A stretch of DNA of 64,000 nt. Origin: Roseateles sp. XES5 (GTDB lineage: Bacteria; Pseudomonadota; Alphaproteobacteria; Rhizobiales; Rhizobiaceae). Positions 55,828 through 64,000 of this stretch are shown here, in pieces. Below the pieces are notes generated by a model, which worked only from the letters and a program-made list of their open reading frames with translations, was not told the DNA's origin and searched no databases. Numbering within the stretch: the stretch's first letter is position 1; each line of letters begins with the position of its first letter. Position numbers and translations under genes: made by a program. The DNA lies in assembly GCF_020535545.1 (NCBI RefSeq), contig NZ_CP084752.1:124001-188000 (forward strand), written 5' to 3'.

Positions 55828-55947
55828 ATCTCAATCCCGCTTTTGACGCGGGAAAGTCCCGCGTCCTGCCAGCGCCATTCTCTCCGGCGTCCGGTCCGGG
55901 CCCTGCCCTTTCCGTCGGCCTTTGTTTCTCTGCCGGGTCCGGCGGGG

Positions 55948-56676
55948 TTATCCCCTGCCCTTCGCCAGCGCCCTTGCCTGCTCCACCCAGCCGTCGCGGG
56001 CGATGCGCCCGCTGAACCCGAGTTCGGCTTCGATCCGTGCCGCATCGGCGTCCGTCAGGGACGCGATGTCGGCGTACCGCCTGAGCCCCATGCCGTTCAG
56101 CACCTGCTCCAGTTTCGGCCCGATGCCTGAAATCTTCTTCAGGTCATCGGCCTTCGCGGCCCTTGCCGTCGGCGCCTTGCGCGCCGGTTTCTTGCCGGTC
56201 GCCGGCGTCTTGTGCGCCGGCTTCACCTCTGCCACCGGCGTCGCGCCCGTTTCGCGCGCCACCTTCGCCTTCGGCTCCCCGGCCGGCGCCGCGTTCGGCA
56301 CCACCCGCAGGTCCGGCTTCGCCCGTACCGGCGCCGCCCTCTCCTGCCCGGCCCTGTCCTGCCCGGCCCTGTCCTGCACAGCCTTTTCCCGTGCCATCTC
56401 GGCCCGGGCGCGTTCGGCCGCCTCGTCCATCGCCACCTTCGCCCGCTCGGCCGCCGTCTGCATCAGGCCCAGCATCGCCCCGGCCATCTGGCCCGCAATG
56501 CCGAAACCGATCGCCGTCGTCGCGGCCATCGCAGCGACCGGATGAGCCATCAGCGGATGCAGCGGCACATCGGGCATGTCCTTCAGCCACGGGGCGAGAC
56601 CGAAGGGGTCGTCGCCGGCGGCTTCAGCCGGCGGGACGTTGGTCGCATTCGCATCCTGTCCTGCCGGCTTCGTCAT
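55948..56676 (-). CDS. Helix-hairpin-helix protein inserted between nuoF and nuoG
   Basis: A 242-residue protein starting M-T-K-P-A-G-Q-D-A. The middle has a small hydrophobic helix ([14 protein letters not shown]) and a charged stretch with the repeat Q-D-R-A-G. The last 60 residues ([14 protein letters not shown] ... [11 protein letters not shown]) are a helix-hairpin-helix domain that also ends NuoE here. The start overlaps the nuoF stop region closely, so it is part of the operon. Its role in complex I is unknown. Confidence 0.8.
   Translation of the reverse strand: MTKPAGQDANATNVPPAEAAGDDPFGLAPWLKDMPDVPLHPLMAHPVAAMAATTAIGFGIAGQMAGAMLGLMQTAAERAKVAMDEAAERARAEMAREKAVQDRAGQDRAGQERAAPVRAKPDLRVVPNAAPAGEPKAKVARETGATPVAEVKPAHKTPATGKKPARKAPTARAAKADDLKKISGIGPKLEQVLNGMGLRRYADIASLTDADAARIEAELGFSGRIARDGWVEQARALAKGRG
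56342..56377. repeat. 15-base tandem repeat inside the helix-hairpin-helix gene
   Basis: TCCTGCCCGGCCCTG occurs twice in tandem (56342-56356, 56357-56371) with a third partial, degenerate copy. It encodes the Q-D-R-A-G repeat, a possible length-variable linker. Confidence 0.8.
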
Positions 56677-56680
56677 CGTC

Positions 56681-57985
56681 TTACTCCGCCGCTTCCAGCA
56701 CCGCGCCATGCGCCATGGCATTGGCGGTGTACTGGTCGATGCGCGCCTCGATCTCGGGGCGGAAGTTGCGGATGAGGCCCTGGATCGGCCAGGCCGCCGC
56801 GTCGCCCAGCGCGCAGATCGTGTGACCTTCGATCTGCTTGGTGACGTCGAACAGCATGTCGATCTCGCGCTTCTGCGCGTTGCCGCGCACCATGCGCTCG
56901 ATCACGCGGTGCATCCAGCCCGTGCCTTCGCGGCAGGGCGTGCACTGGCCGCAGCTCTCGTGCTTGAAGAAGGCCGAGATGCGCCAGATCGCCTTGATGA
57001 TGTCGGTCGAGCGATCCATGATGATCATGCCGCCGGTGCCGAAGGAGGACTTCACGTCGCGCAGGCCGTCGAAGTCGAGCGTGACATTCATCATGTCCTC
57101 GCCCTTGACCACCGGGCACGACGCGCCGCCGGGAATGACGGCGAGCAGGTTGTCCCAGCCGCCGCGGATGCCGCCGCCGTGCTTTTCCACCATTTCACGG
57201 AAGGAAATGCCCATGGCTTCCTCGACCGTGCAGGGCTTGTTGACGTGGCCCGACATCATGAACAGCTTGGTGCCGACGTTGTTCGGGCGGCCGAAGCTGG
57301 AGAACCAGGCCGCGCCGCGCCGCAGGATCGTCGGCGTGACGGCGATGGACTCGACGTTGTTGACGGTCGTCGGGCAGCCGTAGAGACCCATATTGGCCGG
57401 GAACGGCGGCTTGAAGCGCGGCTGGCCCTTCTTGCCTTCCAGTGATTCCAGCAGCGCGGTTTCCTCGCCGCAGATGTAGGCGCCGGCGCCGTGGTGGACA
57501 TAGACGTCGATGTCGTAGCCGAGCTTGTTGTTCTTGCCGAGAAGACCGGCGTCGTAGCACTCGTCGATGGCGGCCTGCAGGACCTCACGCTCGCGGATGA
57601 ACTCGCCGCGCACGTAGATATAGGCCGCATGGGCGCCCATGGCGAAGGAGGCGACGACGCAGCCCTCGATCAGCGTGTGCGGATCGTGGCGCAGGATATC
57701 GCGGTCCTTGCAGGTGCCGGGCTCGGATTCGTCGGCGTTGACGACAAGGTAGTGCGGACGGCCGTCGGATTCCTTCGGCATGAAGGACCACTTGAGGCCG
57801 GTCGGGAAGCCGGCGCCGCCGCGGCCGCGCAGGCCCGAGGCCTTGACCTCGTTGATGATCCAGTCGCGGCCCTTTTCCAGAAGCTGCTTGGTGCCGTCCC
57901 AATGGCCGCGGGCCATGGCGCCCTTCAGCGACCGGTCCTTGGTGCCGTAGATATTGGTGAAGATGCGATCTTGATCTTTAAGCAT
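56681..57985 (-). CDS. nuoF: NADH-quinone oxidoreductase subunit F
   Basis: A 434-residue flavin subunit that accepts hydride from NADH. The NADH-binding [13 protein letters not shown] loop, the FMN-contacting [12 protein letters not shown] segment and the [12 protein letters not shown] motif for cluster N3 are intact. It lies 11 bases after nuoE. Confidence 0.97.
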   Translation of the reverse strand: MLKDQDRIFTNIYGTKDRSLKGAMARGHWDGTKQLLEKGRDWIINEVKASGLRGRGGAGFPTGLKWSFMPKESDGRPHYLVVNADESEPGTCKDRDILRHDPHTLIEGCVVASFAMGAHAAYIYVRGEFIREREVLQAAIDECYDAGLLGKNNKLGYDIDVYVHHGAGAYICGEETALLESLEGKKGQPRFKPPFPANMGLYGCPTTVNNVESIAVTPTILRRGAAWFSSFGRPNNVGTKLFMMSGHVNKPCTVEEAMGISFREMVEKHGGGIRGGWDNLLAVIPGGASCPVVKGEDMMNVTLDFDGLRDVKSSFGTGGMIIMDRSTDIIKAIWRISAFFKHESCGQCTPCREGTGWMHRVIERMVRGNAQKREIDMLFDVTKQIEGHTICALGDAAAWPIQGLIRNFRPEIEARIDQYTANAMAHGAVLEAAE

Positions 57986-57996
57986 GATTCACCTCT

Positions 57997-59145
57997 TTAC
58001 CGCGGCTTCTTGCCGAAGACGCGGATGTATTCCGCTTCGCCGCCCTTGGCGAGCGCCTTGGCCTGCTTGACCCAGTCGTCGCGCTCGATGCGGCCCTTGA
58101 AATTCAGATATCCGTCGACCCATTCGCGCTCCGCCTTCTTCCAGGCGGCGACCTGCGCGAAAGTGAAGATGCCGAGTTCGTGGAGCGTGCCCTCGATCTT
58201 CGGACCGACGCCGGAGATCAGCTTGAGGTCGTCGACGCTCGCCGGGCGGGCGATGCCGGCCGGGCGGTTCTTGTCCTCGAGCGACGGCTTGCCGGCGGCC
58301 GCGAGCGGCTGCTTGACGGCGGCGTCGCCGCCTTCGGCGCGCGTGTCACCCTTAGCCTTGGGATTGGCGGCCTTGGCATTGGCGGCCGCATCCGCCTTGG
58401 CGGTGGCGGGCGTCTTCAGCTTCGGATTGGTCTCCTCGGCGTCCGTCCTGGCGCGGGCGGCGTTCGACGGGGGAACGCTGACGCTGTCCTCTTCGCTCTT
58501 CTTGGCGCGCGTCGTGGTCTTCTTGGCCGCCGGTTCCGGCTCGTTGAGGCTGGTGAGGCCACCGGCCGGGGCCGAATAGATGCGATCGATCTGCGTGCCC
58601 GGCGTGACGTCCGCGCCCTTGCCCGCATCGAAGCGGTCGATGATGTGCTCGAGCTGCGTCGGCGTCAGGTCCTCGAAGCTGTCCTTGAAGATCATGATCA
58701 TCGGCGCGTTGACGCAGGCGCCCTGACACTCGACCTCTTCCCACGACAGCGTGCCGCTCTCGTTGAGATGGAAGGGCTCGGGATGGATGCGCTTCTTGCA
58801 GACGTTGATCAGGTCTTCCGCGCCGCGCAGCATGCAGGGCGTGGTGCCGCAGACCTGGACATGGGCGCGCGTGCCGACCGGCAGCAGCTGGAACTGGGTG
58901 TAGAAGGTCGCGACCTCGAGCACGCGGATATAGGCCATGTCGAGCATGTCGGCGACATATTCGATCGCCGCCTTGGTGACCCAGCCGTCCTGCTCCTGCG
59001 CGCGCATCAGCAGCGGAATGACCGCCGATTGCTGGCGGCCCTTCGGATACTTGTTGATCGTGGCCTTGGCCCAGGTCGCGTTCTCCTTGGAGAAGGCGAA
59101 GCTGGCGGGCTGGACATTGTCATCGGCTAGTCGACGAACGGACAT
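57997..59145 (-). CDS. nuoE: NADH-quinone oxidoreductase subunit E with C-terminal extension
   Basis: A 382-residue protein, more than twice the length of Escherichia coli NuoE. Residues 1-190 are the thioredoxin-like [2Fe-2S] subunit (Q-V-C-G-T-T-P-C and V-E-C-Q-G-A-C-V-N-A-P). A charged Lys/Ala-rich linker of about 110 residues follows. A helix-hairpin-helix domain then runs to near the end (I-S-G-V-G-P-K-I-E-G-T-L). The same domain ends the protein at 55948-56676. The extension is typical of Rhizobiales. Confidence 0.95.
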   Translation of the reverse strand: MSVRRLADDNVQPASFAFSKENATWAKATINKYPKGRQQSAVIPLLMRAQEQDGWVTKAAIEYVADMLDMAYIRVLEVATFYTQFQLLPVGTRAHVQVCGTTPCMLRGAEDLINVCKKRIHPEPFHLNESGTLSWEEVECQGACVNAPMIMIFKDSFEDLTPTQLEHIIDRFDAGKGADVTPGTQIDRIYSAPAGGLTSLNEPEPAAKKTTTRAKKSEEDSVSVPPSNAARARTDAEETNPKLKTPATAKADAAANAKAANPKAKGDTRAEGGDAAVKQPLAAAGKPSLEDKNRPAGIARPASVDDLKLISGVGPKIEGTLHELGIFTFAQVAAWKKAEREWVDGYLNFKGRIERDDWVKQAKALAKGGEAEYIRVFGKKPR

Positions 59146-59161
59146 TCTGTAACGCCTTGTC

Positions 59162-59332
59162 TCAGTTAATCTGCCGGCACTGCGTCGTCGCGGAGACGAA
59201 CCCGCAGGCATGCGCCGACGTGTCATTCTGCATGAATACGATGGCGCAGCCCACGGACGCGCCGCCGCGGACGCCGGCTTTCAGAGCGGCGGTCGCAAGG
59301 GCGGCGGTCGAAACGGGGGCTGCGGTCGGCAT
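59162..59332 (-). CDS. Small cysteine-containing protein between nuoD and nuoE
   Basis: A 56-residue frame starts at ATG 59332, sharing one base with the nuoD stop (TGATG), and ends 16 bases before nuoE. The N-terminal half is Ala-rich and weakly amphipathic; the second half holds three cysteines (G-C-A-I-V-F-M-Q-N, H-A-C-G-F-V, T-Q-C-R-Q-I-N). No family was recognised. Its coupling to nuoD and its position inside a tight operon argue that it is translated, perhaps as an accessory or assembly factor. Confidence 0.65.
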   Translation of the reverse strand: MPTAAPVSTAALATAALKAGVRGGASVGCAIVFMQNDTSAHACGFVSATTQCRQIN

Positions 59333-60522
59333 CAGCGGTCAACCTCGCCGAACACGATATCGAGGGAGCCCAGGATCGCCGAGACGTCGGCGAGCTGGTG
59401 TCCGCGACAGAGGAAGTCCATGGCCTGGAGGTGGGCATAGCCCGGGGCGCGGATCTTGCAGCGGTAGGGCTTGTTGGTGCCGTCGGCGACGACATAGACG
59501 CCGAACTCGCCCTTCGGCGCCTCGACGGCCGCATACACTTCGCCGGCCGGCACGTGATAGCCTTCCGTGTAGAGCTTGAAGTGGTGGATGAGCGCTTCCA
59601 TCGACCGCTTCATCTGGCCGCGCTTGGGCGGAACCATCTTGCCGTCGATCGAGGAGACCGGGCCGACCTTGGCGTCGCCGAGCAGGCGGTTGACGCACTG
59701 GCGCATGATCTTGGCCGCCTCGCGCATTTCGATCATGCGGATGAGGTAACGGTCGTAGCAGTCGCCGTTCTTGCCGATCGGAATGTCGAATTCGAGGTCG
59801 GAATAGCACTCGTAGGGCTGCGAGCGACGCAGGTCCCAGGCCGCGCCCGAACCGCGCACCATGACGCCCGAGAAGCCCCAGGCCCAGCAGTCTTCCAGCT
59901 TGACGACGCCGATATCGACGTTGCGCTGCTTGAAGATGCGGTTGCCGGTGAGCAGTTCGTCGATGTCGTCGACGGTCTTCAGGAACGGATCGATCCACTT
60001 GCCGATGTCTTCCACCAGCTCGTGCGGCAGGTCCTGGTGCACGCCGCCCGGACGGATATAGGCCGAGTGCATGCGCGCGCCGCAGGCCCGCTCGTAGAAC
60101 ACCATCAGCTTCTCGCGTTCCTCGAAGCCCCAGAGCGGCGGCGTCAGCGCGCCGACGTCCATGGCCTGGGTCGTCACGTTGAGGAGGTGCGACAGGATGC
60201 GGCCGATTTCGGAATAGAGCACGCGGATCAGCTGGCCGCGGATCGGAACTTCCGTGCCCGTCAGCTTTTCGACGGCGAGCGCGAAGGCATGTTCCTGATT
60301 CATCGGCGCCACATAGTCGAGACGGTCCATATAGGGCAGCGACTGGATATAGGTCTTGCTCTCGGCCAGCTTCTCGGTGGCGCGGTGCAGCAGGCCGATA
60401 TGCGGATCGGCGCGCTGGATGACTTCGCCGTCCAGCTCCAGCACCAGGCGCAGCACGCCGTGTGCGGCCGGGTGCTGGGGCCCGAAGTTGATGTTGAAGT
60501 TGCGAACGTTGTGCTCGTTCAT
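59332..60522 (-). CDS. nuoD: NADH-quinone oxidoreductase subunit D
   Basis: A 396-residue 49-kDa-type subunit related to the large subunit of NiFe hydrogenase. It forms the quinone site with NuoB. The conserved [14 protein letters not shown] motif near the N-terminus and the D-P-H-I-G-L-L-H-R segment are present. It is followed by the 56-residue frame. Confidence 0.97.
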   Translation of the reverse strand: MNEHNVRNFNINFGPQHPAAHGVLRLVLELDGEVIQRADPHIGLLHRATEKLAESKTYIQSLPYMDRLDYVAPMNQEHAFALAVEKLTGTEVPIRGQLIRVLYSEIGRILSHLLNVTTQAMDVGALTPPLWGFEEREKLMVFYERACGARMHSAYIRPGGVHQDLPHELVEDIGKWIDPFLKTVDDIDELLTGNRIFKQRNVDIGVVKLEDCWAWGFSGVMVRGSGAAWDLRRSQPYECYSDLEFDIPIGKNGDCYDRYLIRMIEMREAAKIMRQCVNRLLGDAKVGPVSSIDGKMVPPKRGQMKRSMEALIHHFKLYTEGYHVPAGEVYAAVEAPKGEFGVYVVADGTNKPYRCKIRAPGYAHLQAMDFLCRGHQLADVSAILGSLDIVFGEVDR

Positions 60523-60595
60523 GGGCGCGCTCCGCGCTGGAAGAGAGTAGTCAATAGCGAACCTACTCGCTACCGGCTATTCGCAGTTACATTAA

Positions 60596-61201
60596 TCAGT
60601 TCGTCTTCGCCTTCTCGTCGCCCGGCAGCACGTAGTCGGTGCCTTCCCAGGGAGACAGGAAGTCGAAGTTGCGGAATTCCTGCTTCAGTTCGACAGGCTC
60701 GTATACGACGCGCTTGACCTCGTCGTCATAACGCACTTCCACGAAACCGGTCGTCGGGAAGTCCTTGCGCATCGGGTGGCCGATGAAGCCGTAATCCGTC
60801 AGGATGCGCCGCAGGTCCTCATGACCCTCGAAGATGATGCCGTAGAGGTCGAAGGCTTCGCGCTCGAACCAGTTGGCGCCCGGATAGACGGCGCAGGCCG
60901 ACGGCACCGGAACGTCCTCGCCGGTCGCCACCTTGACGCGGATGCGCAGGTTCTGGCGCGGCGACAACAGGTGGTAGACCACGTCGAAGCGCTCGGCGCG
61001 GGCCGGCCAGTCCACGCCGCAGATGTCGACGAGATTGACGAAACCGCACTGCACGTCGTCGCGCAGGAACGTCAGAAGCTCGACGACGCGCGCGCCGTCC
61101 GTCTTCAGGGTGAGTTCGCCAAAGGCGATATCGGCGGAGGCGACGAGACCGCCGGCCGCTTCGCCGATATAGGAGGAAAGCTCCTGGAGGGCTTCGCTCA
61201 T
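60596..61201 (-). CDS. nuoC: NADH-quinone oxidoreductase subunit C
   Basis: A 201-residue 30-kDa-type subunit, separate from nuoD. The family signature [20 protein letters not shown] lies at about residues 112-131. It joins the peripheral arm to NuoD. About 70 bases separate it from nuoD, the widest gap among the early nuo genes. Confidence 0.97.
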   Translation of the reverse strand: MSEALQELSSYIGEAAGGLVASADIAFGELTLKTDGARVVELLTFLRDDVQCGFVNLVDICGVDWPARAERFDVVYHLLSPRQNLRIRVKVATGEDVPVPSACAVYPGANWFEREAFDLYGIIFEGHEDLRRILTDYGFIGHPMRKDFPTTGFVEVRYDDEVKRVVYEPVELKQEFRNFDFLSPWEGTDYVLPGDEKAKTN

Positions 61202-61219
61202 CGTTTCAGTCCCCTGCCC

Positions 61220-61801
61220 TTAACGCTCGATCGTACCGGTCCGGCGGATCTTGGCCTGCAACTGCAGGATGCCGTAGAGCAGCGCCTCAGCCGTAGGCGG
61301 ACAGCCCGGCACGTAGACGTCCACCGGCACGATGCGGTCGCAGCCCCGCACCACCGAGTAGCTGTAGTGGTAGTAGCCACCACCGTTGGCACAGGAGCCC
61401 ATGGAGAGCACCCAGCGCGGCTCGGCCATCTGGTCGTAGACCTTGCGCAGGGCCGGGGCCATCTTGTTGCACAGGGTGCCGGCCACGATCATCAGGTCGG
61501 ACTGACGCGGGCTCGGACGGAACAGCATGCCGAAGCGGTCGATGTCGTAGCGCGCCGCACCAGCGTGCATCATCTCGACCGCGCAGCAGGCCAGACCGAA
61601 GGTCATCCACATCAGCGAGCCGGTACGGGCCCAGGTGATGAGTTCGTCCGTGGAGGTGACCAGAAAGCCCTTGTCGGCGAGCTCGTTGTTGATCTCGCCG
61701 AAGAAGGCATCGTTGCTGCCGACCGGCTTGCCCGTGTTGGGATCGATGATCCCCTTGGCCTGCGGCGCGACGAGCGTCGCGTTGGTATGAGCTACTCCCA
61801 T
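61220..61801 (-). CDS. nuoB: NADH-quinone oxidoreductase subunit B
   Basis: A 193-residue subunit that binds cluster N2, the last before quinone. The cysteines are in [19 protein letters not shown] and V-P-G-C-P-P-T-A-E. The start at 61801 ([10 protein letters not shown]) follows AAGGGAG; nuoA overlaps it by ten bases. Confidence 0.97.
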   Translation of the reverse strand: MGVAHTNATLVAPQAKGIIDPNTGKPVGSNDAFFGEINNELADKGFLVTSTDELITWARTGSLMWMTFGLACCAVEMMHAGAARYDIDRFGMLFRPSPRQSDLMIVAGTLCNKMAPALRKVYDQMAEPRWVLSMGSCANGGGYYHYSYSVVRGCDRIVPVDVYVPGCPPTAEALLYGILQLQAKIRRTGTIER

Positions 61802-62157
61802 TCGAGCGCTCCCTTCTTCCATTCGTAGATAAAGCCGATGGTCAGGACGCCCAGGAAGACCATCATGGACCAGAAGCCGAACCAGCCGAGCTCACCGAAG
61901 GACACTGCCCAGGGGAACAGGAAGGCGATTTCCAGGTCGAACAGGATAAACAGAATGGCCACGAGGTAATAGCGCACATCGAATTTCATGCGCGCGTCTT
62001 CAAAGGCCTCGAAGCCGCATTCGTAAGCGGAAAGCTTTTCCGAATCGGGGGCCTTGTATGCCACGGCAAAGGGCGCGACCAGCAGCGCAAGGCCGATCAC
62101 GAGCGCGATACCGATGAAGATGGCGATCGGGATATAGGAACCGAGAAGTTCAGTCAT
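61792..62157 (-). CDS. nuoA: NADH-quinone oxidoreductase subunit A
   Basis: A 121-residue subunit with three membrane helices. The loop A-Y-E-C-G-F-E-A-F (about residues 44-52) carries the cysteine near the quinone channel. It is the first gene of the operon. ATG 62157 follows AGGATGG. The promoter should lie in the 277 bases upstream, which also contain the end of the prohibitin transcript. Confidence 0.96.
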   Translation of the reverse strand: MTELLGSYIPIAIFIGIALVIGLALLVAPFAVAYKAPDSEKLSAYECGFEAFEDARMKFDVRYYLVAILFILFDLEIAFLFPWAVSFGELGWFGFWSMMVFLGVLTIGFIYEWKKGALEWE

Positions 62158-62434
62158 TGGCGTCCATCCTGCCTGCTCGTGGCGCCGGAGAGACGCCTGT
62201 TGGTCAAAGACCTGCAAGCCGAGAAAGTATGTTGCAACGCCACGTCGTTAGCGCAGTGCGCGCCCCCGCGCAAGGCTTTGTCCGGCTTTCGCCGCAATCA
62301 TTGTGTTCTTTTCCCGGCTGCCTCGAAAGGCTGGCGGCAGGCCCATTTAAATCGTTACGAAATCATGAAGGCCGGCACGCGGGGCGTTTCCCCGCGACTG
62401 CGAAGAAAAAGCACCGCCAGCACCGCCCTGCCCG

Positions 62435-63322
62435 CTAGTTCGGATTCAAATTGAGCATCGGCACGACGCCGCCCGGCAGCATGGTGCGCGGCAGCTGGCC
62501 GTCCCATTTTTCCGCCTGCGTCAGCGAAACGAGGCCGGGATTGTCCTTCAGCGCGTCGCCGCGCGCCTTGATCGCCTCGGCTTCGGCCTCGCCGCGCAGC
62601 TTGATCGCCTCCGACTCGGCCTGGGCGGCAAGACGCACCGCATCGGCCTGGGCCTGCGCCTCGGCGCGGCGGGCATCGGCCTGGGCGCGCGCCTGCGTCA
62701 CCGTGATTTCCGCCTGCACCTTTTCGCGCTCGGCATTCTGCCGCAGGCGCTGCACCTCGACCTCGGCCAGCATGCGCTGCTCGATGCTCGCCTCGTAGGC
62801 CTCGGAGAAGTCGATGTTCTCGATCTGCACGCTGTCGATGATGACGGGGCCGGACACGCCTTCCTGGATGGCCGTCGCGACCTCGGCATTGAGGCGGCCG
62901 CGCTCCTGGATGGCCGTGACGGCGTTGAAGCGGCCGAACACCGTCTTGGTTTCTTCGAAGACCTTGCGCTCGATGAGGCGCGACAGCAGCCCGTCCTCCC
63001 CGCCATAGGTGCCGTAGACATCCTGCACGCGGTCGGCCGGAATGCGGTAGTTCACGGAAAGGCGGATATCGGCCGGCTGCTGGTCGCGGCTATAGGCCTC
63101 CATCTTCTCATAGACGATGGCCTTGGACTGCACGGAGATGCGCACGACCGAATCGATCAGCGGCAGCTTGAAGCCGAGGCCGGGCTCGGCCGTGCCCGAA
63201 ACGGCGCCGTAACGCAGAATCACCCCGCGCTCGCCCTGGTCGATGGTGAACCACGAGCCGAACAGGATGCTGAGCGCGATGAGCGCGGCAAAGCCGCTGA
63301 CAGCCATGGTGACGTAACGCAT
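62435..63322 (-). CDS. Prohibitin/HflC-like SPFH protein
   Basis: A 295-residue protein. An N-terminal membrane anchor (A-A-L-I-A-L-S-I-L-F-G-S-W-F) is followed by the SPFH domain (about 25-190; Q-G-E-R-G-V-I-L-R-Y-G and P-G-L-G-F-K-L-P). A long Ala/Glu/Gln/Arg-rich coiled coil (about 190-260) comes next. Prohibitin-type rings control FtsH-like proteases or membrane domains. It is 278 bases upstream of nuoA on the same strand. Confidence 0.88.
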   Translation of the reverse strand: MRYVTMAVSGFAALIALSILFGSWFTIDQGERGVILRYGAVSGTAEPGLGFKLPLIDSVVRISVQSKAIVYEKMEAYSRDQQPADIRLSVNYRIPADRVQDVYGTYGGEDGLLSRLIERKVFEETKTVFGRFNAVTAIQERGRLNAEVATAIQEGVSGPVIIDSVQIENIDFSEAYEASIEQRMLAEVEVQRLRQNAEREKVQAEITVTQARAQADARRAEAQAQADAVRLAAQAESEAIKLRGEAEAEAIKARGDALKDNPGLVSLTQAEKWDGQLPRTMLPGGVVPMLNLNPN

Positions 63323-63466
63323 GCGAATCCCCCTCTTCCAGCCGGCAAGCTATACGAAGACGGAGAGGCGGCCAGAAACATTCGGCGCAAACACAAAGAA
63401 TTTCCACCGGAACGCGCTTCGCGCGTCACATGAGGAAATGCTTGTAAAACCTTGGAAGAAAAGAAA

Positions 63467-63543
63467 TGGCGCGAGTGACGGGGCTCGAACCCGCGACCTC
63501 CGGCGTGACAGGCCGGCACTCTAACCGACTGAGCTACACCCGC
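63467..63543 (-). tRNA. tRNA-Asp(GTC)
   Basis: Full cloverleaf on the minus strand: acceptor GCGGGTG/CACTCGC (one G-T wobble), D arm GCTC/GAGT, anticodon arm CCGGC-CTGTCAC-GCCGG with anticodon GTC, T arm GCGGG-TTCGAGC-CCCGT, discriminator G and encoded CCA. Confidence 0.95.
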
Positions 63544-63591
63544 GCATCTTCTTGACCTTGCGGTCCCCGAATGTTCGTCCGGCCTTTCGAG

Positions 63592-63668
63592 TGGCGGAGT
63601 GGACGGGGCTCGAACCCGCGACCCCCGGCGTGACAGGCCGGTATTCTAACCAACTGAACTACACCCGC
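63592..63668 (-). tRNA. Second tRNA-Asp(GTC) with irregular acceptor stem
   Basis: The anticodon (CCGGC-CTGTCAC-GCCGG) and T arms equal the first copy, and CCA is encoded. The acceptor halves GCGGGTG and CCACTCC pair at only four of seven positions in register; shifting by one base gives six pairs with single bulges on both strands. It may still fold, but efficiency would suffer. Confidence 0.75.
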
Positions 63669-63913
63669 ATTCCTCGAAAGCGTCCGGATGACGAAGCATC
63701 CGTCCCGAGCGGCCTCAGCCGTTCGATGAGCGGCTAACTACGGGGTTCGTGTTTGGGTGTCAAGCAGGTTTCAAGACAAAAGAATGACGCGCCGCGAAAT
63801 GTTTCCACACCCTTGCGCATCTTCATGGCGCCATTCAAAAAAATGCAAAAAACTTTGCGATTGCCTCTTGCGGTTCGATCCGGTTCCGCATAGATCACAG
63901 CCACCAACGCGGC

Positions 63914-63989
63914 GGGCGATTAGCTCAGTTGGTAGAGCGCCTCGTTTACACCGAGGATGTCGGGAGTTCGAGTCTCTCATCGCCCACCA
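63914..63989 (+). tRNA. tRNA-Val(TAC)
   Basis: Complete cloverleaf on the plus strand: acceptor GGGCGAT/ATCGCCC, anticodon arm CCTCG-TTTACAC-CGAGG with anticodon TAC, T arm GGGAG-TTCGAGT-CTCTC, discriminator A and encoded CCA. It is divergent from the Asp pair. Confidence 0.96.
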
Positions 63990-64000
63990 CTTTTTTCCAA

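Overview
The window is a GC-rich (mostly above 60 percent) chromosomal segment of an alphaproteobacterium, almost certainly a member of the Rhizobiaceae (Ensifer/Shinella/Rhizobium type; genus not resolved). The evidence is the gene order pyrB-pyrC-like-plsY-dprA-topA-rnr-rpmG-pleD-divK-dinB, dnaE, lolDE-proS and a complete nuoA-N operon followed by birA, rnj and mce; the PleD/DivK cell-cycle regulators; and LexA boxes of the alphaproteobacterial type GTTC-N7-GTTC. Most of the window is conserved housekeeping sequence.

Layout. 1-2300: end of an acetyltransferase gene, a slipin gene and two abnormal tRNA-like genes. 2500-6910: gatC-acetyltransferase-gatA, a UPF0173 hydrolase, a PhnA-like protein, ruvX and two small membrane proteins. 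7100-14150: AEC transporter, aidB, then pyrB-pyrC'-plsY-dprA; the dihydroorotase-like protein has lost its catalytic residues and plsY carries a single-base frameshift. 14460-22220: topA, rnr, a DUF983 protein, a NUDIX hydrolase, an MFS transporter and rpmG. 22300-26570: a structured RNA candidate, pleD-divK, a DUF3572 protein and dinB with a LexA box. 26700-31400: L,D-transpeptidase, an Imm10-like protein, a TetR/DinB-fold divergent pair with a strong palindromic operator, a low-GC orphan and a peptidase-E-like protein.

31500-36440: dnaE, preceded on the same strand by a 28-codon gene for a single-span membrane peptide. Its promoter has a consensus LexA box exactly between the -35 and -10 elements. 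It resembles Caulobacter SidA in size, topology and control and is the best candidate here for an undescribed function. 36440-38640: a lower-GC insert with a cysteine-less HNH-like protein flanked by short direct repeats, and an unknown membrane protein. 38760-42570: proS-lolE-lolD on the minus strand and a plus-strand sRNA with a perfect terminator, placed like the rhizobial alpha-r9 family. 42830-62160: a long minus-strand run nuoA-nuoN, birA, rnj, mce and DUF1467, with an extra cysteine-containing 56-residue protein between nuoD and nuoE and a helix-hairpin-helix protein between nuoF and nuoG that shares its C-terminal domain with the extended NuoE. 62430-64000: a prohibitin-family protein, two tRNA-Asp genes (one with an irregular acceptor stem) and tRNA-Val.

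Functional links: the nuo genes build respiratory complex I; gatCA supplies tRNA-dependent amidation; pyrB and its inactive partner form aspartate transcarbamoylase; pleD and divK belong to the CtrA cell-cycle circuit; dinB and the small membrane peptide are directly placed under SOS control by sequence.
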